Both the position numbers and the translations under genes were made by a program. A stretch of 64,000 bases of DNA from Macrocystis pyrifera (lineage: Eukaryota > Sar > Phaeophyceae > Laminariales > Laminariaceae). Under the pieces are notes generated by a model, which was not told where the DNA came from, ran no database searches, and saw only the letters and a program-made list of their open reading frames with translations. Shown piece after piece: positions 21,250 through 32,470 of this stretch (position 1 is its first letter; the number at the start of each line of letters is the position of its first letter). The stretch is from positions 6,208,633 to 6,272,632 of the forward strand of contig JASSKH010000014.1 in assembly GCA_031763025.1 (NCBI GenBank), read 5' to 3'.

Positions 21250-21480
21250 GGTGCTGTGCTACGGTGCGCTGCTGAGCTATCGCTATTAATAGTGCACTGC
21301 GCTACGCTGCTGAGCTAGCGCTGAACTGCGCTGCGCCCTTTGCTGGGCTGAGCTGGGTGTTATTTGTAAAAAATGGAATGCACTGCGCTGTTGTGCTGAG
21401 CAGGCGCTGCATTGCGCTGCACTACTGAGCTGTACACGGCGCTTTGTTTCGCTGCGCTGCGCTGTGCTGCCAGACTGCAA
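21250..21480. repeat. Cryptic GCTGCGCT simple sequence
   Basis: Imperfect repetition of CTGCGCT/GCTGAGCT with repeated AATGCACTGCGCT phrases and two copies of CTGGGTGT(T/A)AT T. It yields Ser/Ala/Gln-rich frames of no significance. Confidence 0.7.
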
Positions 21481-23655
21481 CTCGCTATGAACTGGGTGTA
21501 ATTTTCAAAAAATCGGAAGAACGCAAAGAAAAGCTGAAGGTTCCGCAGGTACTATAGGGGGGCGTTTCTCCAGTGAGAGCTCTGAGAGGCCAGAGGCCAG
21601 GGATATGTCAACTGCCACCCGAGCTCGCATGTATCCGTAAGTAAGTACCAAGGAACTGCTTTCGCCAAAACTATTCTCCGTGCAGGACAAGCCCCAAAAA
21701 CTCTGGATTGCAAGACTTCCTCGGGAAAGGTGTATATATCAGTTTAAATTGTTTCTTTTTTTCCGTTCTTCGCTGTACTACTGCTGTATGGTCTTCTTGC
21801 TTCTTTTCAGATCCTTGTTCTCCTTGGTGACGGATTCTGTATTTGGCCTCGGTGCTTCACCCCGCCCACGGTGCTCACGAGCCTGCATGTCTGCGTATTA
21901 TTTTGTTTGTTTTTCCGTCTTGCATTCTTTGTCCTCTTTCTCATCGACGTCGATCTCAACGTCGTTTTGTTTCGCCCGATTCTCCAAATTGTGAGTTTTA
22001 TTTCCGATCATAAGTTCTTCTTCACTTGTGAGAAAGAAAAATATATCCAAATACAGCAGCAGTTTGCACGTATGAATCTCGGAACTGGCACAACAGGAGA
22101 AAAACGTCCCTGGCTTCGTTTTTGAGGTCACCTGAGTTCTCAACTCCAACACCCACTCTTCCATGTCCAAACACCACGTCGCTACCACGGCCGTATGTCC
22201 TCCCGAGGGGCAGCAGATTTGCTGCTGTTGTAAAACCGATGCCCGTTGGTTGAACCCGATTTGTGATGAGACGGCGATTGTTGTTTCCGCTTTGGAGCTA
22301 CGAATCAACACGCTGCTGCTGTGCTCGTCGACCGCTCAGTGCGCAACATGCTTCGGTGGGTCTGCCAAGCTGCAGGAGCACCGTGGGCAGATCTGCGCGT
22401 TTTTCTCACCTAGCTAGCGTCCTACGGCTGGAACGAAAACACCGAGTCTCTCCTGCTATTGACAAGGACTTTGGGTTTAGGCCAAGTTACAATCTGATTG
22501 ACATTGAAACAGGCTTCAGTGTTTCATACATGACGTTGTACCTGGTAATCCTTTGCTATGCAGCAGCGACTATATGATACTGACCACTGCTGTTGAAGGT
22601 GCCATCCCTAATACACAGCTACAAAAAACGTAATATCGTAGACGATAAGTCTACTGTACATTGAGTGTGGTGTACGACAGTAAGCACAACCGTTGCGCCG
22701 CCGCTTCAGCTGTTGGAACCCCACCTACTCCGCGCCAAAAGGTTCGAGGCACCTCCCACTGTCGACACACACGAACAATCACAACTGCTGCACTTTTACC
22801 CGCCAATCGGTACTCCCACCATGCTCTCCTCATCCAGACCTGTACCTTACGCCATGCTGACCTGCAGTGACCCTGTTTTCCGACTGCCGTGCCGCCCCTT
22901 GTCTTGAACTGGGCAGGGTTTAGACAAGGAGCATGATGTGCCGCGGTGGGGTGATCGCCCAGATTCGCGAACCGGGATTCATCGACAGGCGAATCGCGGT
23001 GGAAGTTGAGACTTTGGTCTGCACGGCTGGGCAGGACTGGCGGACAATCAGGTCGCCATCAAGCGTGCAAGACTGGACATGTGACCGATACAAAATTACC
23101 TCGTCAGCAGTAGGCCACAATAGTAGTCTACCGCATTTACAACACAATACTACTGTACTTGTAGCATGTTCGTATTTACTAAATAGGTATGTACATACCG
23201 CCGCGTCACTGCATTTGGGTGTCTTGCAAGAAGACAAAAGCTCTTCGAGAGAGGGAAGCTTAGGGATTGGATCACATGTTGAACGTATGAGATTTGCTGT
23301 ACAGAACCCTAAGGTTGCTTTACACGAATCGGCGCAATCTGGATAAGTTTTTCCCGAATCTGACGTCAGGATCTGAACGGTCTGCGCATGTTTCCGAATT
23401 AGTGGTAGTAGTCTACAGGTTTGGTAATGATATGTGTGTGTTCTAGTTTGTGTGCACATCGTCGTATTCTGATCTGGTACAATATGTGTTCTCTGTGGGC
23501 GCTTCCACGTGATGATTTGTAAGGTAGGCATGATACTACATTCCTAGCATTTCCCAACTAGAGGTAGGCACCCCAAAAAAAGCGGAAAATCGAACGTGCG
23601 AAAACTGCAACATCCAAGCCTTGATAAACTGAGGAACTCCCTCGTAGGGTGACTC
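21481..23655. other. Intergenic, possible unconfirmed exons
   Basis: A Cys-rich frame at 22163-22417 and a hydrophobic frame at 21871-22125 are open but lack clear splice borders or family motifs. One TACCTGGTA at 22539. Nothing assigned. Confidence 0.4.
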
Positions 23656-23659
23656 CACC

Positions 23660-23935
23660 TATGTACAGCTGTGCACCCTGCATAAAGCTTGGTGCAGGAT
23701 GCGAGTCTTATTGGTCAGGGCGGGTCTTTCGGCCGCCCGGCTTTCTTTCGGAAAAACGCCACCAAAACACGCGGCGAACCCGCATATGACTGCTCCTGCC
23801 GGCCTTGAGCCCCCCAAAGGGTTGGGGTTAGTCTGAGTCCCAAGCAAGGTTGAAAACGACGGCAAACGTCCTCCACAAAAATATATGCAACTGCACATAG
23901 TGGGCACCTCGTAGGGTGCAGCAGCGAGTAAAAAC
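23660..23935 (-). repeat. Repeat S, copy 1
   Basis: Inverted relative to 54570-54800. Shared landmarks are the CACCCTGCA-AAGCTTGGTGCAGG block, a GGGGGGCTCAAGGCCGG-type block and a CTAACCCCAACCC telomere-like remnant. Non-coding. Confidence 0.5.
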
Positions 23936-25522
23936 AATACCGACATATCTCTTCATTATTTCCTCGTACGTCATAGAACGCTTGCAACTTATCCGGGGCA
24001 AACATTATTCCGCCGAAGCAAACAGCCCTTCCTATTTGGCTCTCGGAGGTCCTTCGCGTTGCGCGCGTAGCAGAAAGCGGACCCCCCGGCCCCCGTTTTG
24101 CCACTCGGCCAGATGAAACTTATCTGTACATTTTCAAACGGCACTCAATAAGCCGTCGATTTGGCGTGCAGGCCACCGTGAAGGCGCTCCCTGGGATAGG
24201 TCGAGGGAGGCGGGCACGGTAGCCGAAGGAGCGAACGAAATAACCCCCGTGGCGTTGAGAGAAAGACCTCGAAGCACGCAGATGACTCGGAATTCGTGTG
24301 CTTCACCGAGAGAAATCTTGGTTTCATATATATTTGCACAAGGTCCTTCGCGTAGCGAGCGGTTCCGCCGGCCTCGTTTGCTCACGAGGAAGAATGGGAC
24401 GTAGCAGATGGTCCAGCGTTCTAGGTGCAAGCGGGCGACGTGCAAGCGCCAAGAGCCCCATGCTCCACGAAAACTAAACCCGGACGCCGTAGCATGTGTA
24501 GGTGTGTACATGTTTTGACATGCACGAAAGAGAAGACACAGCACGACACGGTACCGCGGAAAAACAATGGCAATCAAACGAAAAATTGAAAACAAAAATA
24601 TGTCCCCTCTGACGCATTTACTTATTTCCCACCTGCTTGGAGCTCCTAGCGACGCTCAAAGAAAATACGAGTATTCAAAATGCGCTTCTGTCAGCCTCGC
24701 ACGCTCCCCGCCCCTCTCGCGAGCACCTTGCCATCGATTCCGTCCGGGTCGGGCTTTCCTCCCTCTCTGCCCATGTGAACCCCGTGGCCCGCCTCGCGTG
24801 CAGCCCGGTACTTACCGTGACCCTCGTTTGCCCTCGTGATCATGTTGGTGCTCGGCCTGCGGAGCTCTCTCTGCGAACTTTGCTTTGTCCGCAAAAAAAA
24901 GCACCTCTTGATTGTTCTTTTTACACAAAAAACGACCCTTATAGATTTGAACCTATTCGATTCATCCCAACCTGCAGGCGGCCAGACAGGACCCCTTCAT
25001 GATTCCCTCGTGTCTAGAGGACCACGTCACGCCCAACCACGGAAACGGCCTCCTCGCTCATTTCAATCCCCCCTCTACACGCCAGCGCCGGCCGATACCC
25101 TCGATGACGCTGCGCTCGCCCGCGTTGCTGTGCTCCGGTTACAAACACCAACACCAAACCAAGAAAGGATAAAGGCTCTCGTCGGCAAGTAATATCAGGA
25201 GGCGTTGTTCATGTAGGGGGTCTGAAAGGCCAGGGATCTGCCAACCGAGTCCGCCGGGGGAAAAGACAGATAAAGTAGTCCATGTCAATACGCGCAGTCT
25301 ACATGGGGAGTGAGTCTGACGACGTCCGGTCATCCATGCGAGCCCAAGGCCTCGGTAGGCTACTGCGAGGGAAGAGGAAAAACATGCTGAGCTCTTCTTG
25401 CCCTACCACCTTTGGCATGCGTTGTGGCGATGGGGGAGGAACGCTTGTTCTATGATGGGACAGGATGGGACGAAAAAGTGGTACTGGTATTAAATACTTT
25501 TTAACGTCAAGTATTCGTACTC
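23936..25522. other. Intergenic, nothing assigned
   Basis: Two GC-rich phrases beginning GGTCCTTCGCGT (about 24049 and 24343) hint at another short duplicated segment. Open frames at 24.6-25.2 kb have no support. Confidence 0.4.
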
Positions 25523-25547
25523 GTGGGTTCGAATCCCACGGTGGTCA
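25523..25547 (+). repeat. tRNA-like T-arm remnant
   Basis: Perfect T-arm GTGGG-TTCGAAT-CCCAC followed by GGTGGTCA, the form of a 3' acceptor strand plus discriminator. No complementary GACCACC strand or D-arm was found in the preceding 90 bp, so this is a tRNA-derived fragment and not a functional tRNA gene. Confidence 0.55.
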
Positions 25548-27167
25548 TTAGTCAATACAAAGCCGGTGCTCGCAGTGAGAGCCGATGATGTCGTGGAGAG
25601 GTTGCGAAGCGAGGGTCCCTGGCCGACGTAAGCCGAGCAGAGTTCTTTCTCGTATTTAGCAAGGAATTGCCCGACTCAAGAGGGTCAATGTTATTGGAGT
25701 CACACCGCAGAGGGTCACAAAGACCGCACCTAATCGGGTCGATTCTGGAGGTCCTCGTAGTCTGCTTGAGGGGAGAGGTCAGCACGGTTCATGCTGCGGA
25801 CCGTTAACAACCCGATATCTAACCCGGTGGGAGCTTTTATGTATGACTTTGAGGTGTCCTTCCTTGCATGCGTGTTCCGAGATCTACGACCGATACGTCT
25901 TACCCTGTCAGTGACAACAATATATGTTGCAAAATTATAATATAATGTTAACAGTGCGCTTATACGGTACGTACAGCATTAAACATATTTGTAGACTTCT
26001 GACGTCGCCTGCTCATTGACGCGAGCTGGAAACTTCGGGACGAGAGGAAAGCATGCTTATAGAGGATATGTGGAGGGGAACGGAAATGCAGGACCCGGTT
26101 AACCCGGTAAAAACATTAATTGACTACCCAGCCAGGGTAAGTCTTGTTTCGTACTGATATTGCGAAGATGCACCAGATGGGGCGATTAAACGTACGAAAT
26201 ACTGCTGATCGAGGCTGGGGTGTGGAAAGGCATGGAAGGCGTACACGACACAGGACTGTACAGACGTAATTATCTCCTATCCTACAGCAGTAAGAAAGGA
26301 ACTCGTACGGTACTTCCTATCCTGCAGCACGAGAGACAAGCATGCGGTACTGGAGGGTCCTGAAACATTACCACCATGGAGGGGCCCGAACAACATCTTC
26401 AACATATTAATTTATTTGTGTGGCAGGAGAAACGGAATCGAGAAGAGTCAAATCGAGCAAGACTGTCCGTACTGTGCATACAGGAGCCCGGTCTGCACTG
26501 TTCGCGAAGCTATCGACGGGCGGTCGGAACGAGCTGCCGTACATCAACGTATGATATCGCTGTGACATATTTTTCAAAATTCAGAAATTGCTACTTCCGT
26601 AATACTGCCTGATACTGTACTACTATTGTACTATATATTCTGATGTACCTCCTATGAATAGGAACAGCAGTTCAGTCGTGCGTAGTCAACGGTTCCAACC
26701 CCTGACGTGTGCTACGAAAGGAGTAGGTAGCGTTGATTGGTCAAATGTGTTTTCTGACCCCTTTGGAGCTTCTCAGCGAAGGAACTGCCCATCATCGTTG
26801 TGCTTCCACACAAATGCCCCCTGTACCCGAGCCGAAGCAAGTGCTCATCGGACTGCACTTTCAGATTTCTCAAGGCCGGGTTTTACCTGGGGTATAGAGT
26901 AAGAAGCCTCGGTAGATTGCAGAGCACCACTACCGTGGCAGGTGTCCTCTCTGCGCAATGAACCTCCAAGGTACGAACCGGGAGAAGGGGAGACGCCTAC
27001 TGTACGACCGCGGCTCGTGCACAAGGTCGGCGAGCGTAAGCCCTAGTAGGGGAACGAGCCGGAAGTTATCCAGTACCGACATCAAGAAGAAAGAAAATCT
27101 AAAGAAAGGGGCGTGCTTTACACGGGCGAGGGCGGCGCTTGGTACATCTTCGCGCCTCCCCCCCTTC
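25548..27167. other. Intergenic, nothing assigned
   Basis: No supported gene. Short frames at 26.4-26.9 kb lack signals. Confidence 0.35.
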
Positions 27168-27440
27168 ATGCGATTTGTGAATATTTTTTTCACAGTCCTG
27201 GCGTGTGTTTTCGTGCTGCGCGCGAAACGGTCTGCCTCAGCTCAGCTCAGCTCACCGCATGTGTTGGTTCTCACGCACTCTTCCACCACTACTGCATCAC
27301 CGGCGACGGTTCCTGACATTACGCGACGCTTACGCACACGGCTCTCTAGGTACCGAAGAAGGCTTGGCATCGGTTGTCTGCGGTTGTTCTGGCCCGGACA
27401 GCAAAGAAGCTACCGCGGTTTACACCGTGGAAGGCGTTGA
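27168..27440 (+). CDS. Possible secreted protein frame with signal peptide
   Basis: From the ATG at 27168 the frame starts MRFVNIFFTVLACVFVLRAK followed by RSASAQ: a basic residue, a hydrophobic core of about 14 residues and an AXA-like cleavage context, as in a secretory signal peptide. The rest is Ser/Thr- then Arg-rich and ends at 27440. A mini-intron from a GT at about 27309 to the CTCTCTAG acceptor at 27350 would extend it in another frame to about 27604. GC content is raised here compared with the flanks. No family is recognised, and the hydrophobic start could be chance. Confidence 0.25.
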   Translation: MRFVNIFFTVLACVFVLRAKRSASAQLSSPHVLVLTHSSTTTASPATVPDITRRLRTRLSRYRRRLGIGCLRLFWPGQQRSYRGLHRGRR

Positions 27441-27735
27441 CGAAAGGGGCGGCAGCGGTGGCGGCGGCGCCAGCGAGAACCCTCGCGGTATACCTCGGAC
27501 CGCCAACGTTCGGAGCGCACGTCGTGCCAACGTCGTTTCGGCCGTTAACGGCACCACCGACGCTTCGGAGGAAGATAACTCCAGTTCGGGCCGCCGGTGC
27601 GTGACGCAGGCGTTGTGTGGGGTTTGTGGGGGAGGGGGCGGGCGTTTTCCGGCCATTCAGAATTTCGCTCGTTCGAATTTTCGATTTCCTGGAGCGGTCG
27701 GATATCGGTAATGAAGCGAACTATGCAAATATAGG

Positions 27736-27844
27736 TATTACGGAGGGCCGCAGTGAATAGGACCTGCGGTACCGACAAAAACCTATATATTTACCTATTT
27801 TTACTACCAATATTTGGTCCTATTTAATATGGTCCCGCGTAATA
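27736..27844. mobile_element. 109-bp MITE, copy 1
   Basis: Starts TATTACGGAGGGCCGCAG and ends GGTCCCGCGTAATA, giving inverted ends with TA at both borders. The core CTATATATTTACCTATTTTTA is shared with the copies at 32362 and 57899. The length is the same 109 bp in all three. Confidence 0.85.
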
Positions 27845-28548
27845 CAATATATTAATGAGACCTACTCTAGGTTTTTCGTATTTTTGTGCTTATGATCATG
27901 ATCATGTACTAAAATACAGATGTATAGCCTGTGAGGCCGATAAATGTGTGTGAAAACCTGTGTTTTCAAGCTGCCTGTGAATGACAATGCGTGTTTTGCC
28001 AAGACCGGTGCCAGGTTTTTTGTAGTTTAGTTTTAGCTCTCAAACACCCCAGCTGTAAGATTGATGAATGTGGCCGAAACTCATACTCGCAAGCCGCGTG
28101 TGATGTATTACCCCCCAAGCAGAGCAGCGACACGCGAAAGCACACATGCTTAGTTGAGTAGTCGCCCGAAGAGTGTCCGCTCGCGTGTGTTTGCAGGAGT
28201 ACTGTCCTGCTCGCATCCCGCCAGGCCGTCCGAGTTGCCGCTGCCTCAAACCTGCAGTGGATGACATGGCGGACTGAGTGCTACGACAAGGTTATTAGCA
28301 ACTGTTTCTTAACCAAACTTGGTGGCCGAGAAACGTCTCTAGTATATTGCCCGCTTGGGGTCTGACGCGAGCAATTAATGGCTTCTGTATAACCGGCCTG
28401 GTTTGGACTCAGTGTCGTCGAAGTCCCACTCGTGTTCCTTTTCACTTGTACTCGTTGTACCTGGCACGTATTATGGACATAAAATTAACCAAAGCTGTGT
28501 GATGGAAACATTCCTCAGAACTCATATATTCGTTTGCGATCTTGGTGT
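27845..28548. other. Intergenic, nothing assigned
   Basis: No supported gene. Confidence 0.35.
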
Positions 28549-28651
28549 GATAGTTCGATGCATCTACTGTATGCCATGGCCTGGGATCGCTCGTCGTGTT
28601 ATACTTCGATACATACACTGTATGGTATGCGCTGGGATTGCTCATCGTGCC
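28549..28651 (+). repeat. Tandem duplication, 51-bp unit
   Basis: Two adjacent units with the pattern ATA-TTCGAT-CAT-CACTGTATG then GCCTGGGAT-GCTC. Together they give a 28-residue repeat in one forward frame. No gene support beyond the repeat. Confidence 0.7.
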
Positions 28652-29269
28652 AACCCCTAGAGTCTGCAACCTCTTTGTTTGGGACTAGGTGCTTGGGATT
28701 ACGTTAGGATTGTTTTTGGCGGCAGCGCAGGGGTTAAGCATACCAGGCACCTGGTATTATTTTTGCCACCTATAATTTTTGGGTGAGGTATTGAGCCCCT
28801 CGCAGGAGGGAGAGAGCCTCAGAAACATCACGTGCACCTCTACTGTATATCGAGGTCAAAATCACTACTTCTGGACTTACGCTCTTGACCCCGTCACTTC
28901 CCCTGCCTGTGCATGTGTCTTTGCTTTATTCCCGTCTTCCCATCAGCATTTCCACTTTGTCGGTGGTGGTGTCTCTCGTTATCCTTGCCTTATTCGCGTC
29001 TATTATACTTCGCTGCGTCTTCTGGGGCGTCAGGAATCTCGTGTGCAAGAGGTCGCCCCGCGGGGGGTGAGGAACAACTCATATTACCACAGTGTGGTCC
29101 CCCTATAGTGCCGGTTGAGTAGTGTCGGCTGCCCGCTATAGTGCCTGTCGAAATCGCTCGGCACAGATAGAGTCCACCAGTAAGGGCAGTGTGTGGAGTA
29201 GATATAAATGCCGCTACTACTGTAGTGTCGGTATTGTTTGCTGGCGCATATGATGCCGGCACTATGGAG
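28652..29269. other. Intergenic, nothing assigned
   Basis: The opening of 28780-28860 (GTGAGGTATTGAGCCCCTC) resembles 41885-41940 (GTGAGGTGTGGAGCTCCTC), a small dispersed repeat. No gene. Confidence 0.35.
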
Positions 29270-29495
29270 GGACCATTACTGCACTGCTAGAGTTGTGCGG
29301 CATTGTCCGCGGCTGTCTTTCACGCCGCGGGAGGCTGATGTGCTGACTTTTTATCCCTCTATATATCCGCGTGCGTGCGACTGGTAGATCTCCCCACACC
29401 GTTGTGTCAAATCCTAGGGCCACAGCGCTGCAACGCAGCTGCAACTTTGACATTGACATCAAGTGGCATTGGACGCTGGATATTTTAAGTGACAT
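29270..29495 (-). repeat. Repeat R12, copy 1
   Basis: Homologous to 40500-40735 in the same orientation (shared CGGCTGTCTTTC, GCGTGCGAC, ACAGCGCTGCAACGC and GTGGCATTGG-type phrases). In both copies the reverse strand encodes a related peptide with landmarks LRCSA-ALGF and RTR followed by GMK/GIK. It may be a coding fragment of an unidentified mobile element. Confidence 0.55.
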
Positions 29496-30044
29496 GAGAT
29501 TCAATTAAATTTATATACTAGTCGAAAATCGGAGTAACGGCGATTTAAAGTTTGTGACATCGCAGCAGTTCTCGGTTGCCCAGCACTACCCACTAACCTA
29601 CTGTAAAATGTCATGTTGCTGTCTAGGCTAGCTGGGCATTGCTACGCGTATACAAAAATTCAAGAGAATATATGCCGAGGACGTCGTCAAATCTCGCAGA
29701 CGTTCGTAACTTCCATTTCTGGGGCATCACCCTCGCCAGGATTAAATTTACTCCGGTGACAATAAACCGATTATTCGGTGAGAACTTGCAGGGGTCGGTC
29801 TGTTCGTTGTTTGCCGGCTAGGAAGCATTTCCTGGTGGGACGAAGGTATGGGCGTAGACCCAACCCAACCCCTACAACCCTAACCCTATGACACTGCCAC
29901 CAAACCGAACCCAGAACAAGCGGGAAACGCGGCTGTGCCGATTTCGTATTATTTGTGTTGTTCCGAACCGGCGGACCACGATTTTCCCCGTCACACCATT
30001 AGTGACTGGCGGAAACTACCCGGAAAGATCCTACCGGATGAAAT
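29496..30044. other. Intergenic, nothing assigned
   Basis: Includes CAACCCTAACCCTATGAC at about 29874, a minimal telomere-like motif. No supported gene. Confidence 0.35.
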
Positions 30045-30480
30045 GTGAATACTACCCCCCTCGACCTGGACCTGCCAGAAAGAAGAAAGAGGTACGCCAG
30101 TAGCCGGGAGGAGGAGGAAGTAGACGCACAGATGCGCCCGTGTGGCACAGCAGTAGAGAGTAGGACTCACATAGTAGGAGAATGTGAAATATACAAGGAG
30201 GCACGGGATGTGTTAGACGAGATGAGGGAAATAGACGAATGTGACATGGAGGAGTTTGATACAATGAATGGCAGCGAGAAAACGATCGCTATCTTCGGAG
30301 ATAGATGGTGGCCACAGGAAGCCAAACAGGAAGGGGATAAGATAGCAAAACGTGTCTATGTAATATATGGAAACAACGTAATGAGCGCCCAATTGTTGGT
30401 GGTGTTGTTATTTGGAGTAGGAACGGTGTTCCGTCTCGAAAGGGATACGTGGTCAATGGTCAAATGACTAAGGCAAGCAA
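30045..30480 (+). pseudogene. LINE lineage 2, C-terminal zinc-knuckle region
   Basis: 3'-terminal fragment of a second LINE family. It reads LDLPERRKRYASSREEEE, then CGTAVESRTHIVGECEIYKE (the Cys/His cluster that follows the reverse transcriptase in many non-LTR elements), DRWWPQEAKQEGDKI, and after a frameshift near 30348 CNIWKQRNERPIVGG, with a stop at about 30476. A poly-C tail (30491-30507) follows. The downstream half is repeated at 13750-13875. The reverse transcriptase itself is missing, so the insertion is strongly 5'-truncated. Confidence 0.75.
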
Positions 30481-30514
30481 CAAATGAATACCCCCCCCCC
30501 CCCCCAAAGGCATG

Positions 30515-31600
30515 GCTGCAGATCCTTGTCACCGTCACCGGTTCGAGTACTGAAAACCGACAAACGTACCGTTCCTCTCCTACACCGGTAGGTCTTACCA
30601 CTTCGAACGAGCATAAAAGAACCTTTTGCCCTCGTATACACACCATAACGGTCGTCACATTTCTGTCTAGAGTTACTATCTTGGTGTGCTGTGGTTGTCA
30701 TTTCAACGGTAGTGCCGTTGCTATGCAGCGTATAATATGCCATTAACCCCCCCCCCCCTCCCCCCCACCCGCCTTCGGGATGTGGAAACCCCTTCAGAGC
30801 AATGCCACGGTAGGGTTGGTGCCTTATTTGTTTCTGAGATACTCGCATGAGGAACTCAATACATCACCCGATAAATGACTTCAAAGAAGTTTGTTCGCGG
30901 AACCCGGCGAACTTTTCTATGTCCTGCACTTGTTTTAATCCTAAAAATATGTACCTGGTACATATCACCGTAGTATAACAGCATCGTACTGCCTGTACTA
31001 CAGTAATTTGCTCGCTGGAGGGGCTCCACCGGCCTAAACGGGAAACGCCTACCGTCAGATGAGCCTTAAGCTTCGGGCGGAAAGTGCGACGACAACCTCA
31101 GTCCGAACGGACGGACTTTGGACAGCCCTGTGCTCCTACGAACTCAAGGTTTTTGCGTGTAACATATGGTGTCGTAAAACTGTTTTTTTGCAGATCCGAA
31201 TGTACCGACTGAAGACGCGGCACCGCATGCCCCAGCAGTCGCCGTCCAAGCGTGGGGAGTTCGACAGCCACCGAAATAACTCGCGCGGCCGGGAAGGGTA
31301 GCAAGAGTGACTCATCTGAACACTGCTGCTGTGGCTCCGATACTAGTTTGAGCCTACGGTCAAACGCCCGAAACTGCGTCTCTCAGCCAGCGACTCGGCC
31401 TACCTGAGACCTTCATCATAGTGGAATAATTTCAAGACCGCGGAGTAAGTGCAGTGTTCGCACGTGATATCTCGATTGCGGTGGGATTATTGCGGAGGTG
31501 TCCCAACGTTTCCTTGTGGCCGTGTGCTCTTAAGCTGTTGTATTAATTGTACGCCGCACGGCGACCCGGTGTGATGCACGAGCACGCGGTCTCTGAACAG
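30515..31600 (+). repeat. Repeat Q, copy 1
   Basis: Shares ordered blocks with 42070-43510: GGCTGCAGATCCTTG, ATGCCATTA followed by poly-C, GATGTGGAAACCCCT, TTCTGTGCTCCT, CGAATGTACC-GCTGAAGAC, CACCCCAGCAGTC, AGGCGACCCGGTGT and CACGCGGTCTCT. The GAATGTACC block begins right after an acceptor-like T-run plus CAG in both copies and reads IRMYRLKTRHRMPQQ, so a spliced coding sequence of a mobile or host gene may be embedded. Length and family are unknown. Confidence 0.6.
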
Positions 31601-32361
31601 GCCACGCTGTACTTTAAGCTCGGTGCTCCGCAGGTACTCTTCGTGGAGCCATGATAGGATTATGGGGCACCTACACCAACAAGTGTAGAATTATGTGCGC
31701 GAGGAGCTCTGATGCCTCATCCAAACGTCGATAAATATCTCACTGGCTAGGCATTAGCTAGAAAATGGGGTTGAACATATTTCGAGTATTTCCTCTGATG
31801 AGACTAATAGGTCAAGTGCGCCGTCAACAAGGGACGTTTCGACCTAAACTGTACTCTTTATTGTGGGACGGGTCCGGGCGGACCCGTCCTAGCTCAGAGC
31901 AATAGGAAGTAGGGTGTGTCGAAGAGACATGGGGTACCCCACTAAGATCTTGACCGATTTCGTTTCGTAGTTGTGAGCCAAGCTACGTACTGTAGAGGGC
32001 TGCGCTTTATCGCGCCCCCACGGTATAACTTTCTTGTAGGTCTCAACTCTCAAACGACTCAATATATTTTTAAGCGAGGCGTGTTTTACTTACCGTTCAC
32101 GAGTGATATACCTAGCTCATGGGATTGTGTATCGGACTAGGGTTTCAGCTATCGTACCTTCAAAGTAGGTTGTGGGGTGGGGGTATAGAGCGCATCAAGA
32201 GAGCCTCGTCAAGTCCTAGAGGTGCCCCTCTTACCGCCGCAAACACTGTGTGTTATCCTAAATACTATCAATAGTTGCTGTTGGCCAATGAGCGTTCCTC
32301 GGAACGGCTCGGCGACAGAGGGAGGCCTTGTGCCGCCCTCTGCAAGCTTTCAGATTTCAGC
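31601..32361. other. Intergenic, nothing assigned
   Basis: No supported gene. GGGACGGGTCCGGGCGGACCCGTCC at about 31864-31888 is a short hairpin. Confidence 0.4.
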
Positions 32362-32470
32362 TATTACGGGGGTCCATAGTTAACAGGACCTATGGTATAC
32401 ATAAAAATCTATATATTTGCCTATTTTTAATAACAAAATTTGGTCCCGTTAACTATGGACCCCCGTAATA
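32362..32470. mobile_element. 109-bp MITE, copy 2 (best preserved)
   Basis: The ends pair almost perfectly: TATTACGGGGGTCCATAGTT on the left, and AACTATGGACCCCCGTAATA on the right, which is its exact reverse complement. Pairing extends inward with one mismatch (AACAGGACC / GGTCCCGTT). The flanking TA is the expected duplicated target of a Tc1/mariner-type or similar TA-inserting transposase. Confidence 0.9.

Noticed and set aside
22163..22417. Cys-rich protein (85 codons)
   Set aside because: Coding-like composition, but no splice or start support and two other frames are open over the same stretch.
25440..25547. Functional tRNA gene
   Set aside because: Only the T-arm and 3' acceptor-like strand fit. 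No 5' acceptor partner or D-arm was found.
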